DNA of 64,000 nucleotides from Hesperophylax magnus. Lineage: Eukaryota; Arthropoda; Insecta; Trichoptera; Limnephilidae. The DNA lies in the NCBI GenBank assembly GCA_026573805.1, contig JAIUSX010000150.1, positions 620,001 through 684,000 of the forward strand, given 5' to 3'. Of the stretch, positions 21,271 through 34,311 are shown piece by piece; the stretch's first letter is position 1; each line of letters begins with the position of its first letter. A program made the translations under genes and the position numbers. The notes beneath the pieces were generated by a model. The model did no database searches and was not told the origin of the DNA. It saw only the letters and a program-made list of their open reading frames with translations.

Positions 21271-22284
21271 GAAATTTTTCTCCGTGTGCCTTTTTGTGTT
21301 CTAAAGAGTGAATTTAGAATGTTTTCATAATAATATAATACGGTATAGGTATTATAAAGTCAACCATGAAAGTAGCTTGTATTCGAGCCTATATGGTTGT
21401 CTGTATTGTCTAGGTACAATTCTTACCGCATCTCTTCACTGCTTGTAAGTAAATAGTCGGATAACCAATCCAAAAACTTTAGCGATAATATCAAATGCAT
21501 GCCTTAATCGTTACAACAGTAAATACACATTTGTTGGGTAAAGTTTTTTTGGTACGTTGGCTGCAGTTATAAAAGTGTACTTGTAAAATACCGATTGAGG
21601 GTACAGTTCCCCCACCTGCGGAAGGTTTGACAAAAACACGTTAAAACGTAAATATCCGGTTTAGAGCTTACGTCGTAGAACGTGACGGTTTATGGGATTC
21701 CGCTTTTGTAGGAGACAGGAAACGAGTGGAAGGAATTCATTTTAGACCATTTAATGATTTCCAGAAAAGGTCGTAGGTTTAAAGAGGAGAGTTTCTAAGA
21801 GAAACACTGGTCGAAAAGATATTTTGTGGTTTCTATACAGTCATTTAATATTCCGACAAACTTTCTGATGCGAGTATAAGGAAAAGAATACTTATTTTAT
21901 CACAAATATTTGCAATATTTTTTAGGTTCATCCACAAAGTGGATTTTTTATGGTTCTCATTAAAAAATGTACATGGAGTGAGTTTGGTGATGTGAAATTT
22001 TACTTGCAGATTTTCTTGGAATTAGCCATGAAAAAAAACTTATCAAACTTTATTGATTGTTACATGTGTATAGTCGTTTAAAAAACGCCATTTTAAACAC
22101 ATAATAGTAGTAATCTTTATCATAAGATGGTTTCATATATATTTATATTTAGGAAAATAAATATGAATTCCGTTGCGGTTTCACCCGCTCTTCAGAAAAG
22201 GCCCTTTATTACGAGTACTTTCACAATTCTCATTTTTCAAATCATCGTTTATATCATATGCTATGTGTTAAATCATTATATATA
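21271..22284. other. AT-rich non-coding DNA
   Basis: No gene or repeat recognised. Confidence 0.35.
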
Positions 22285-22345
22285 ATATATAATGCGCCCC
22301 TGAGGTGATATCTCACAAAAGCGGCGCTATGCAAATTATCCAATA
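22285..22345 (-). repeat. Dispersed repeat, inverted partner at 26285-26333
   Basis: GCCCCTGAGGTGATATCTCA and AAAGCGGCGCTATGCAAATTATC here are the reverse complement, with few changes, of GATAATTTGTATAGCGCCGC and TTTTGTGGGATATCACCTCAGGGGC at 26285-26333. It is probably the 3' end of a retroposon. Confidence 0.75.
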
Positions 22346-22639
22346 ATAAATAAATAAATATACGCCGAAGGGCGTTAATGATAGAATAAATGAATGAATA
22401 TATGAATAAAAAAATAATAAATAAAAAATGAATTAGATGCATTCCACGAAAGAATAATAAACAATGTATGTCCATCATTCTAAATTCCCGTAATGCACAT
22501 TACTTTCGGTCAACGTTACTTTAGGTACCTTGCGACAAGATATTACAATATTCTTCCGAAAAATACAATTCACAAAAATAATTAAATATAACAATTCGGA
22601 TCAAAAGTATTAATAGGGCCATTTTTTATATATTTACTC

Positions 22640-23525
22640 CACACAGGAGGCCCTGAAGAAAATAATTTCCCTCAGGGCCTATGTCATCTTTGGGGATGCT
22701 GTGTGGAGGGTCTTTTTGTGGAGAGGAAGGAGTGAACATGGGTCTTGAAGAGTCCCATGTTGTAGGAGGGAGGAAACACAGAGGCCGGCAGTTCGTTCCA
22801 CAGCCGAGCTGTTGAACTTAAGAACGAATCGTAGAAGCGACCCGTTCTCATGTGACAAGTGTCAACTGTGTACAAATGTTGGGCGCGCGTTTGGCGTGTA
22901 TCCCGACTACGCACCGGCGCCGAAGGGATCAATGACGCTAGTTCCTCAGAGCATCTTCCATTGTAATACCGATAGAACAAGGACAGCATACCTACCCGAC
23001 GTCTGTGCTCTAAAGATTGCAGTCCGTTTGTTAAGATTGGGGAATCTATCAAACGGACCGCCCGTTTCTGCACAGAGTCAAGGGTTTTTTTAGGTATTTT
23101 GGGGCTCCAGACCAGAGATGGCTGCCAAATTCGACAGTAGGGCGCACTTGCGATTTGTACAGGGTGAGCAGTTGTGTACTATTAAAGTATCTGCGGGCCC
23201 TGTACAGTACGCCCAGCTTCTGAGAGGCCAACTTTACTCTGGCTTCGATGGAGCCCCCGTACCTGAGCTGGTCACTTATAGTTACACCAAGCATATCAAT
23301 GGAAGGCCTGTTCGGAAGATTGCTTCCGTTGAAGGAGACTAGATTATCATTTGGATCCCTTTTAGACGTAATCAGACAGGATTGGGTCTTTGAAACATTA
23401 AATTCGACGAGATTATTTTTACCCCAGGAGGAAATACTCTCGAGATAACCGTCCATTCTCTGCTTCAAAGCCCTCCGAGCCGTTGGAGTTTGTGTGCCCT
23501 TTGGGGGCTTGTCAAACAAAAAGCT
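22640..23525 (-). pseudogene. Decayed CR1-type LINE, C-terminal part of ORF2
   Basis: Minus-strand coding from about 23519 reads ...LGVTISDQLRY...LYRARRYFNS...LYKSQVRPTVEFGSHLWSGAP, then a frameshift in an A7 run near 23085. It continues as QKRAVRLID...LEHRRRVGMLSLFYRYYNGRCSEEL...TARLWNELPASVFP to a stop at 22684. This is the region after the reverse transcriptase active site in CR1-like LINEs. The catalytic motifs lie beyond the 5' truncation. The 3' UTR ends near GGGCCTCCTGTGTGGAGT (minus strand), with a CAGGGCCT duplication. Further copies lie at 37310-37655 (-) and 41340-41385 (+). Confidence 0.88.
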
Positions 23526-24899
23526 ATCATGAATTCATGCAAATTCAAAATTATTGATTTAACAAAACTCTTGAGTAATCATATTGTAATATAAGTGTAG
23601 GTTGTTTCATATAAACTAAAAATTTGTAAGTTATTATTATTTCGTATTATAAATTAACTTGTCAAATTACTGCTTCAACACAGGCTAGACTAATGAGGTG
23701 TGTTATGCGTTCAAAGAAACCTAAACATATAACTATATATTTCTATTCGTTAAACACTACCCACAATTTGCATATTATTATTTTCTATTTTTTAATTTAC
23801 TTAATTTGAAATTTGCAACTATCACATATTTTTACTTATATTTGCAAATTTTAAATAGTGAAGACATATTATTATTATTATTATTATTATGTTGTGAGGC
23901 TGAAGGGAGTAGGTAAGGGAAGGAGATGAATAAGAGTAAGTATGGAACATATGTGGTTTTTGAGAGCTGATCTCCAGAAACGGCTAAAGCCTTTAAGAAT
24001 TTCTTATTTAAAAAATTAAATACATTTTGAAAAGAAAGTTGAATTAGAGAGAGAATATTAAATTGCTATTTACAGAAATATACCAAGGGAAGAGGTGACT
24101 GTTTATGTTATCTTTATGTACCAAACTAATTTTGAATTTAGCCTGCAGGGTCTAGTTTTATAGCCGAATTTGAAGCGTGCGATATCCGGAGCGCGGAATG
24201 TGTTCGGGTAATTCCACCCCTCTGTTTTCGTTTGATGGGCGGCAGATGAAGCAAGTGTTTGTGGGTATAGGTACGCTGCATTGCGACAACTTTTTCGTAT
24301 TTGAGATTCGGATTTCCGGACTTTGCCGAAGTTTGCCGAAAGCGTCTGATCGTAGCAACAAAATACGCATGAATTCATAATGAATCCACCCTTTTAGAAT
24401 TGTGGGGCGGTGTTTAATCATAGATTTTAGGCATTCAAATAAGATAGGTACCTAATTTATTTGTAAGTCTGAGTATATCTAATTGGAAACTATTTATTAT
24501 TGTTTTATTTGCAATACTTTTCTTAATGAAAGAAACATTACCGGGCTAGAAAAAATTTAAAATCTTCCTACTTCCAACATAATAAGCGGAAAATGTTAGT
24601 TGTGCAATGATGAAAAACTTAATAATAATTAAAGTTTTATACGTCATTGTAATAGTTATATAAATAAAAAAATACAGTTTAGTACGTAACAAAAAAAGTT
24701 TTATTATCTTCCCTTATTTGTTAAAAGTAGAAATAATGATATCCTCACATGGATCTCCCGTGTTTAGGATTTCATTTACATATAAAGATTTTATTACACG
24801 TACAATTTACTAAAAGCTTAGTAAAGATGAACTATTGTTAGTTTTAGGTTAAAAAAACTCAGTTTATAGGCATCTGGTAGGCAGGCGCATCTCAAACAC
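23526..24899. other. Non-coding DNA with a purine-rich repeat fragment
   Basis: About 23890-24000 (+) matches the start of the purine-rich family seen at 13560-15445 (GTTGTGAGGCTGAAGGGAGT). It is preceded by a (TTA)n/(ATT)n microsatellite at 23868-23889. No gene recognised. Confidence 0.5.
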
Positions 24900-25010
24900 A
24901 TCTCACGCGATGACCCCGGACACCCCTGCTAAATTTCCAAACGTAGCGAACCACTTGGGGTGACCTATAACAGAGTAGTTGGTTTTCCAATAAATGGATA
25001 CTGGGGAGGC
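24900..25010 (+). repeat. Dispersed repeat, copy 1 (partner at 53112-53210)
   Basis: It shares AAA(C/T)GTAGC(G/A)A(A/G)CCACTTGGG, then TGACCT and GTTGGTT...CAAT(A/T)AAT with 53148-53202. Same strand. Confidence 0.7.
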
Positions 25011-25079
25011 GGTACTCAAACCCGCCTCCCAAAGTATAAGGACGAAACGCGAAAACATTAGGATTTTTATGAACACCTA

Positions 25080-25230
25080 TTTTGACATATTTATAATATA
25101 TTCGGATTTTACAAAAAGTTTCTCAGGAAACCTATCGATTTATACACTAAGGGCATGCAATCTCGTTTTTAACCTGATTACGAATTATTAGTAGAGATTC
25201 TTCACAAATTAGCAATACCTACTCATTTTT
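25080..25230 (+). repeat. Dispersed repeat, copy 2 (partner at 21120-21270)
   Basis: Match described under 21120-21270. A (CATTGT)n triplet-like stretch follows at 25232-25255. Confidence 0.7.
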
Positions 25231-25255
25231 CTTGTCATTGTCATTGTCATTGCAC

Positions 25256-26284
25256 AAGCAACATTATCTGCTTACTATGACTGTTGTCAAAGGAGGAATT
25301 AAAATATTGTCATGTTATTCACAATCTGTTTGGTCTCTCATTTAACCACTCGGGTCACAATGTGCTCAAATAGGGCTTTCTTAAAAATCTCTGTCTATCA
25401 CTATTTCTACTATGGTCAGACGTATTAATATAATATATTTACAGTTTTAAATAGAAAGACTACAAAGCATTCTCTCCGTATGATTTTAATTTATTCTATC
25501 TGAACATAAAACCGCCTAACATTTTTTAAATAATTGCTTTTATAGATAACAAAAAAAGTGTGGTGACAATAACGTTTATAATACCTAACCAATTTGTTTT
25601 TTTTTTTGTTTCATTTAACGTGGTCAATAAAAATTACAAATAAAATTATCAATTAAAAATTTTTAAAATATATTATTTTGCGTCTGTCTACTTATAATTT
25701 GAAAACTTGTAATGCGTGTTCAAAACAGCGAGTCTATTTGAAATTAAACATGAAATGATGAATGAATATTAAATCAATAAATGATAATACACACATCTTT
25801 TGAAATTATATTATTGACCAAATCAATCCATTCCTTCACGAAGATAATATAATCATTATTTCTGGAATCTTCAAACACCGATGGTAATTATTTATAAGTG
25901 GACATCCCCTAGTATCGGTTTACAAGGAACTTCCCGGTCTGAATATCGGATTACCGGCTCACATCTGAACTAAATACCACGTCCCTGGAGACTCGAAGTA
26001 GTTTAGTCAACGCCGAGCCCGTGCTCGTGCTCGTGTAGCCCAAGCTTATGTACCTACCTACATTATATTAATTTATAATATATTATACCCACTCGGTGGG
26101 CAGAGTAGTCCCCTCGAATGTGAAATGTAAACCTCCAACTGTAATTCCATGTAAGTTTTGGAATATTCACGATATTCTAGACATTATACCGTTAATATAA
26201 CGACCTTTAATATTTTCGACGCCACAGGAAGGCAGACCAGCAACTTTTTTTGGAATAGAAAGACAATTACATATTGCCGGGTTA
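25256..26284. other. AT-rich non-coding DNA
   Basis: No gene or named repeat recognised. Confidence 0.35.
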
Positions 26285-26340
26285 CGATAATTTGTATAGC
26301 GCCGCTTTTGTGGGATATCACCTCAGGGGCGTTTTACAGT
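26285..26340 (+). repeat. Dispersed repeat, inverted partner of 22285-22345
   Basis: Match described under 22285-22345. Confidence 0.75.
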
Positions 26341-26569
26341 TGATGCAGGTATTTCAGAAAATATAAATATTACAAAAATAGAGTGATGTTAAGTTAAGTA
26401 AAATGAAGTATAGGAACAGGTGACACGAAGATGGAGACTCTGCAGCAAGAATCCTAGGTAATGAAGAAACTGGGCCAGCTGCTGCAGCAAAAGAGTCCAC
26501 CGCGTCCACATTCTTAACAATAATAATAACAACAACAATATACGTAGTTCATAAATTTTGTTTTTAATT

Positions 26570-27010
26570 CCATGAACAAAAAGAAATTTCTTGACTCTAT
26601 CTATGCTGATTTTTCTTAGGCTTTCGCCAATGTGAATACACTCTTAAAAAAACTCAAAATAGTTGGTATAAGTGGAAATCTTCTCAGATGGTTCTCATCT
26701 TACATTAAAAATAAAATTCAAGCGGTTGCCCTAAAAGGTTACATATCATAGATGATAACCATTCCTTCAGGGATACCTAAAGGTTCCCATTTAGGGCCCC
26801 TGCTCTTTACTTTGTATTTCAATGACATCAAAAATTTCACCAGTCATTCTGACTTTATTCTCTACGCTGGCCATATGAAATAAACAAATGCATAAACTCA
26901 GTAGGTGATTGCAAAAATTTACAAGAAGATATTAATAAAATTGATGTCTATGTAATACAGAAAATCGATTATTTCTAAACACAAATAAATGTAAAGCAAA
27001 ATAAAAATCA
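26570..27010 (+). pseudogene. Decayed LINE reverse transcriptase fragment
   Basis: The + strand translation reads KKFLDSIYADFS*AFANVN, then LLKKLKIVGISGNLLRWFSSYIKN, then SGIPKGSHLGPLLFTLYFND, with a degraded active site (LYAGHMK where a (F/Y)ADD-type motif is expected). Stops interrupt it at several points and both ends are missing. It matches reverse-transcriptase palm motifs of CR1/Jockey-type LINEs. It is more decayed than the 3018-8448 element and clearly non-functional. Confidence 0.88.
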
Positions 27011-27289
27011 CTTAAGAGTCATCCAAACATCCATTCTTATCACCTGATTAAAAATCAGAGACAAATTATAACTCTTAAAGATTATTTTTATTTTTATTTT
27101 ATTTTTTTTATTTTATTTATTATATTGAATACTTCTTACAAAAAACCTACAAACAAACGTGCTTCATTCTACCCATCACAAAACCACTCAATAAACCTGA
27201 TATAGGTAATAGGTATTTTTGATCATTGAATAAGACGATAATACTAATAAATCGAAACGAAACATGAAACAGAACAATATACTGAAAAT

Positions 27290-27385
27290 AGAAAAAGGTA
27301 ACGGTCACATCTGGGATAGAACCCAGGATCTCTTTCTTACCGGAACAACGCTTCTTACCATTCGGCCATTGTGACTTAATTTTTG
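27290..27385 (-). mobile_element. tRNA-derived SINE copy
   Basis: On the minus strand an A-box-like TGGCCGAATGGTAAGAAGCG (about 27350-27370) precedes a B-box-like GGTTCTATCCC (27313-27323), then GATGTGACCGTTACC and a T-rich tail. The A box resembles that of Ser/Leu-type tRNAs. It is the best-preserved promoter pair among the four copies. Confidence 0.7.
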
Positions 27386-29665
27386 TCGATCTCATATTTC
27401 GATACCACAATTATCAATTTTTAACTCAACTAAATTTCCCATTTATTTTTGTATGATTTAAAAGATCTACACGAATTTATTTGTAAGAAAATAACAAAAA
27501 TGTATTTGTGTATAAAAATCATATTTCCTTTTCTGATTTTTATTTATGTGGAACACCTATTGAATTTTTGTAGATAATTAATCTAGATTTTTATTATCAT
27601 TTTTAATTCATTAGAAAAACTTTGAATACATTAATATAATCAAATACAAATTACTTTTTATTTGATCAACGCCTACAAAAGCTTATATGATCACATTTAC
27701 AAACTACATGGTTGAAACAAAGTGCCTCCATCTTCCTGGTTCCAAACACAGAAACCGTTTTAAAAATTACGAAAAAAAGCAGATGAAAATATGCTTGCAT
27801 GAAATTTTAATAAATCAGACAAAGAAAAGTTTTGCATTTTAGAATGTTTTCTTAGATTATCTTCAATATTCAACCCCTGTAGCTTTACAATCTAAGGAAG
27901 CCACATCATTCTTAACAAAATAATAATTGTTAACTGAACCACAAAATATGATAGTTTTGAACCAAGAATGGTAAAATATTTCTAACAAGTTCTATAGTTG
28001 TATGAAGGCTACAACTTGAAAAATGAGAAGTCTCTTTGAGACACAGAAACTGTTTGGGATATTACAAGAGCGCGATCATTATATCGAGTTCTCTTTCCTC
28101 AGTGAATCTCTCTTTGAAGATGGCCGAACTCCGGAAGAAGACCATAATTGACATTCAGCATTTAATTCACCTGATCGTTATGTATTCCATGACATATTCT
28201 ATTACTTTTCAGCCAGTCGGTAAAAATTAGGACTATATTCCGTCAGCCTCATTTATTTAGAATCCTCAATATCAAACATACATATTACATTTGGTTGTCC
28301 TGAACACAACACCAGATCGAACGACTTATTTAGAATAAAACATTGTAAATCCAAATACGCGCAAAACTTTTTAATTGGACGTATCAGTAAAACTCACAAT
28401 GTCTTACGATATGTAGACATTATTTACTGTAACTTGAAATCTTACAAATGCAGCTCACCAAATTGATAACATAAAATACTTTTATGTTGGGAAAATTTAT
28501 GCTATCGTTTTCCGTTGTTTATTGTATTCTATTGAATGGTTTAATCATGCCAAACTTGTATATGATATCTTGTTTATAGTATAATGTTTATCTTTGTTTG
28601 TCATTTATAATATATTATGTAGGTACAAATACAACATTTAACTTAATTGAACTTTATTGATCCAGCTTATACTATAATGTAAGACTATTTATTACCTAAA
28701 TAAATAAATACAATTAGCATAGTTTGCCGACATTTACTCTATACATAACCATTCTTAACCCCGAGTAATGCCGGTTACATAGCAGTGAGTTTAATATTGT
28801 CTATTATAGTTAATCCTGCCAATGCTGATTGCATGCAGTGGAAAAGTTCTAACAAAGCCCTAAATCGAATAAAAACTTAGCGGTGTCCCCAAGAGGACGT
28901 TAGCAGAAATCATTAAATAATGTACCGAGTTCGCAATTAATTTACAGTGCGCTTTGCGGTAGACATAGTTAAACGCTATAATTATTTATTCATCAACTTA
29001 ACTAGGTATCAGCGTCATTTCATAATGCAAAATGTACGCCATTGAACGGAACGTGTCCTGGCGGCATAAATGTGGTGTTACGAAATGAAACAGATTGCAA
29101 TACTCATATTTCATTAAAAAAAGTCAAATTCGTCTTAATTATGCAGTCACGTCAGATGTTTCCTCTTGGAATTATGATTGATTGATGAAATCAGCACATT
29201 GTCAGTTCCATAGGGAAACATGTGATATATTTCCCTATTGAACTAAGTTTGACGAGTCCAACTGTAGTCATTTAAGGTTCAATAGAGAAATATTTGACTT
29301 GCTTCACTACTGAGAAATTAATATTATTACATTAAAATACTAAAACCTTTAGGTTACCTCTGGAAACAAATCAAACTTTAGGATTGGTTGGATTCGAAGT
29401 TCTTTTGTATTAAGTATTATTATATTACAAGATATTCGATATTGTAATTGTTATGGTCTAGAAGTGGGAACCTTAGGTCACATTTGTTTTTTTGTCCCTC
29501 TCATATTTTAGATTCGAATATTAAGAACAAAGGGGAGATAAAAACTGTGTACGTAGGAACATGGATGAGGCTTCAGAAATTTATTTTTAGTTCAGAGGAA
29601 AACACATACATTTACTTTAAACACGATTCTGTTCGACTGTGTGCTATCTTGAACAAACCGTGATG
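27386..29665. other. AT-rich non-coding DNA
   Basis: No gene recognised. About 28860-29110 is less AT-rich, with several TAATTA/ATTAAT words among unique sequence, and could be conserved non-coding DNA. This cannot be judged from one sequence. Confidence 0.35.
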
Positions 29666-29788
29666 AACCTGCGTTCGTGAATGTAATGTTATGTTATGCC
29701 TCTAGAAACCTGCGCTCGTGAATGTTGTGTTATGTTATATCTTTATAAACCTGCATTCGTGAATGTTATTTTATGTTATGCCTCTAGA
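29666..29788. repeat. 41-bp tandem repeat, 3 copies
   Basis: Units beginning AACCTGCGTTCGTGAATG start at 29666, 29707 and 29748. Each ends in TTATGTTATGCCTCTAG-like sequence. Confidence 0.92.
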
Positions 29789-32700
29789 AAAACTAAAAAA
29801 CCGAAGATGTTAGACGATGTCGTGAAGTTCGGAGTTTATTATTACCAAATATTAATTATTTTGGTCGAAGTTTTTAAAAATAGTTATTAAATGGCCATTG
29901 TATAACATAAAGTCTAGTAAAGACTTGATTAATAAGTCAACTGCATTAAGTTGTTCGTTTGTGCATTTTATCTAAAATTAAATTTCATAAAATCATGAGC
30001 CCCCTTCAAATGTAAAATGTTTAACCCGCCTCACAACGCTGCCCAACAGGCTAGGGACATAGCACCTCTGCTTTTACACTTTAAAAATAGGGGCTTTCTT
30101 GTGAGAACTCATATAAAGATCAAATAAAATTGTCATGAAATGGCCAATCACTGTTATTTTGTTTTTTTGACAGTTCAAAGGTTCCCGTTAAATGCCCATT
30201 CTAAGTCCGTTTTAGCATTGTGATCAGCGGAAGAGGACAACTACAGAGATTAATCAAAATAATGATTTGGCATTAAGCTTCGCCTTAATAAAACACATCC
30301 AGTTTTTTTTAGCCACTTCAGCAGTCAAAAATGGCCTTAAGCATCACTGTAGTCAGCAATGTTTAAGTAATACTTAAATAATACTATAAATTGATTTTCT
30401 TTGAATTCTGCACGGGTATGTTGGAAATTCTCTACGGTTTCCATCGATAATAAACCTCAAACTGCAAACTTTTAAAATCTGTGAAATACACACACACTTA
30501 AATATGTGCAGTTTGAAGACCAGTTAAGTTATTTTTTACCTAAACTTCCAGTAGGTATAAGAAAGGAACATTTAAGTTTTAGACACGCTCATCAATAATA
30601 TACAACGATAAGACTGGAAGAACCTAAATAAATAATACATTTGAAAATGATTTTTTTGAGAAACGATTCCACAACCTTAAAACAAAAATTCAATTCAAAT
30701 TGCCTGAAGTTATTATAAAAATCATCTGAACTCTCTTTTTACAAATAATTTTCCTAGTTAATATACTTTACGAAAACTTTTTACCCACTAAGCAAAATCG
30801 TAATTTGACATGAAAACAAGTCATAAATAAAAGCATAACTTTGGTTTGCTAATTTCTCGTTTAACATTCATTTAAAAGCTCGGAGAAAGTGAACTGTTTG
30901 GAGCTTTAAGGCAGTCTTACAACCTTGGAAATGTCGAAAGAGTCGTTGTGATAACGTGTCTGAGTTGGGAAGGCTCGTATCGGAGCTTTCAGTTTAAATA
31001 ATCTCAATTATAAATTCGTAGATAAGCAGTAAAAACAAAGCTAGCAAAGTTTCCATTGTTTATCTAGTTAAAATCCTCTTTCGGGCAATATTTCAGACAG
31101 CCTTGTACTGTCTATTATCAGTGCAGCTCCAAGGTTAAGAATCAGCAGCATAACTAATCAATTATATCTAACTTTTTTCTTGATAAACGAGAGGAAAAAA
31201 TAGAATGAAAAATAATTTTATGAAAAAACTACAGGTGAATTAAAAAGCCAACAAATTTAATGTGAATATAGGCTATTAATGCATTCTAGATGCAACGAGT
31301 AATGTAAATTTCTAACGAAATATATATTTACAAAGTAAGCAATCCTGATAAATGATTTTTAAAGTAAGTCATTGTTTTTACTTAAAACTGCATTTAACAC
31401 AAGTGTGCGCTTGGCCATTGTTATAATGAACGACAAACATAAGCATACCCAGTTGGTAAAATAGTATAAATATACGCTACAGCCAGAGGGTTGTGATGAA
31501 ATAAAATTACAAAGTAATAACAATGAATAAATAATAATGAAACCTACGAAAATTAAGCGGCGAGCGGAAAACGTTTGCATTCATCAACAATTTTCATATT
31601 ATATTAAAAGGTATGCTAATTTTCAGAAATCAAATTCAGCGTCTGACAGTAAATTTTTGATCTTACACTGTACAAATGAAAACAAGGTATGTTACTTTTT
31701 ATAAATTTGATATTATAGTATAATGGATCAAAAACATAAATAATTGGATTGTTAAAGAAAGGTCACCACCGTTTACTAAGTAAATAAGATTGAAATCGCA
31801 AAAATACATTCTGTCCTGAAAGTTTAGACTTCATACAATGACTTCCTGGCAACGCTGTGAAATATAACACAGAGGTAAAAGCATCAAGGTGAAATACGAC
31901 TCATTTGGCCACAAGTTTCCTCGGTTTATATAGCGAATCGTACAGCAAACTATTACAAATAAGAGCTCCATTTCCCAGTGACTTCCATCTTCCTTGTCTC
32001 TCCCCCGTCCCTCTCCTTTCCCTTCCCCACTTCTCCCCATCCACCCGCGTCACCCGTCACCGCATATGGGAAAATAAATCCAGTAATGTGACTCTTAAAC
32101 AAATGTTTATGGCTTTCTTCAAACGCATTAAGATGTTTTAAAGTTTCGTTTAGATGGCGAATTTGTACAATGTTGGCAAAGTTTTAAAGCTTTTTCACTT
32201 AACAAAACAGCATACCTACATAACCTAGAATAAGGGGCATAACTAGAAGAAAGATCTAAGGTTAGTACCCCATATGACGTCTTGCCATACTGGGACATTA
32301 AACTCACCAAGTATTAATGTAGCTTCATTTTGCAAGCCATTAGAATCACGAAGAGTGGTAATGATAGAAGAACTCATCTGGTCTTGGACTTAAGAGCACT
32401 TCCATGAGACTATACTTCTTACTTATTTTATTCAATGTATCTATAATGGATGAAATGTATAATAAATATAAGAAATCAGTTTTAGGTGAAAGTTTGAACT
32501 GTTTGTATGGAAAAATAAATATTTTTCGATAAATCCAGCGTTTTATTTATTTATTTATTTTATATATATAAATTACAAACAATACATAACAAAATGAACC
32601 TTTGTCTGTCCAACTGGGAAGGATTCCCGTTTCAGGACAGCCAAATTGAGTATTTAGTACATAATATTCTTACAATGGAATGGCGATGCTATTATTATTT

Positions 32701-34258
32701 ATTATTATTATCTATTATTACTTATTTATTTTGTTGTTTATATTATTTATGCAAAAAATTGTACAGTTAATATATTTTTTATTTCACTCGCCATCCACGG
32801 GGGTGTATGTCCCTGTGTTATGGCGGGGAACTTGATTAAATTTATTCATAACATGTATGAAGCTTGTTTATATAGTAAGGTGTAGAATGAATGGGTATTA
32901 TGTTTGAAATGTATAGCAGATGAAAGGATGACAATTCTTTTTAAAAACTTTCTTCAGGTGGATAGGTACCATAATATTGATTATTCCGATTTGATAGCTC
33001 GTAATAACCACGATCATTAGAACTCTGGTGGGATAAAAAGATAGTATCCAACACAATGAATGCATTTGCAGATAGATGAAATGCCAAATGATCACGTCAA
33101 AAATAAAACACCTTTGTGAGCTTTACCCCATTACACACATTCGACAAATTATAGGTTGTTATTGAAATAAATCATTTATGTTCAAATAAACAACAATATT
33201 CCGAGTTATAACTTGCCATAGCGCATCATAACTACCGTAAACTTTACTCCGGCAGCAGAAATAACAAAACTACTTGAAAATATCAGCAAACTTATCAGCC
33301 AATAGAGATTCCAGTCACTAGAATTACTCAGAGGAGCTACATAGAGTTTTTTTTTAGTACCAGTTTTTTTTTTATTTGGGATGCGTTCAAAATCAGCGAA
33401 TTTAATGAAAAATTAATGTCAACCGAACATATTTCTAAATATGTATGTCATGTATCTGACAGTTTATTTAAAGTGAAATGACCACAAAATCTCAAAATTC
33501 CCCAGGGGATCAATTGTCTAGAAAATGTTTATTTCTCCGTATGTAATGACATTGCCTACGGTACATTACATTACCTATTATTACATAGTAATAAACCAAA
33601 TAATTTGCAATGTTCACAAGGTTTATAAGGTAAGCAATCCTTACTTTCCACTACCCACCGCCAATCTAAAATAATAATATGATCTATACATACTTTTTTC
33701 TTAATTTAATCTCGTCTGTTTAAAACTAGAAATAAGTGTTTGCGTCTGAGAGCGCCCTCGAGTAACATGCACAAAGGTTGTAGGTACCGGTTATAGGATT
33801 GCTTGAAGCAGGCTAGACGAGATAGGGGTAAATTCAAAGTACTCTACTCAGTGAGCATTAAACTCCCAAGAGAAGGAAATGGCCATTGCAGCTGTACTGG
33901 ACGCAGGGCCGCCAATAGGGAAAAACTGTGCGTGTCTTGGTATTTTTTATTGATATATATTATTGGAACAGTTATGAACAAACTTCATGTTAATACGCAA
34001 CAAAAAATCCCACAAAAGGCCCGGGCGGGGGAAGTACGGTGATTTTTAACACATTTCTTTGATTTAAGAATTAAACAAAAGATTAAGTTACACATTCAAT
34101 TTATTTTTAAAGGATAAATGATATGAAATGAAGTTAAAAAATAACATGAAATATGACATTTTCATTTATAATATATTTTAAAATTGTAAAATATTGCATT
34201 GTGTTACTGCAATCAAAAACAAAAGCAAGGGCATCAATATATGGTATTGCATAACTGA
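29789..34258. other. AT-rich non-coding DNA
   Basis: No gene recognised. A pyrimidine-rich run at 31975-32050 (CTCTCCTTTCCCTTCCCC) may be another remnant of the purine-rich family. (TTTA)n at 32540-32565 is microsatellite. Small frames (60-79 codons) have no recognisable product. Confidence 0.35.
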
Positions 34259-34311
34259 TATACAACATAAGAGATTATGTTGGTATTGACGCAACATAAT
34301 CTCTGTTGTAT
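34259..34311. repeat. Hairpin with 3-nt bulge
   Basis: ATACAACATAAGAGATTATG at 34260 pairs with CATAATCTCTGTTGTAT (to 34311), extended by TTG/CAA next to a 9-nt loop. One three-base bulge (TAA) interrupts about 20 bp of stem. Confidence 0.8.

Noticed and set aside
24103..24421. Overlapping 67- to 91-codon frames on both strands
   Set aside because: The mutual overlap and lack of any motif suggest chance open frames in a slightly GC-richer stretch.
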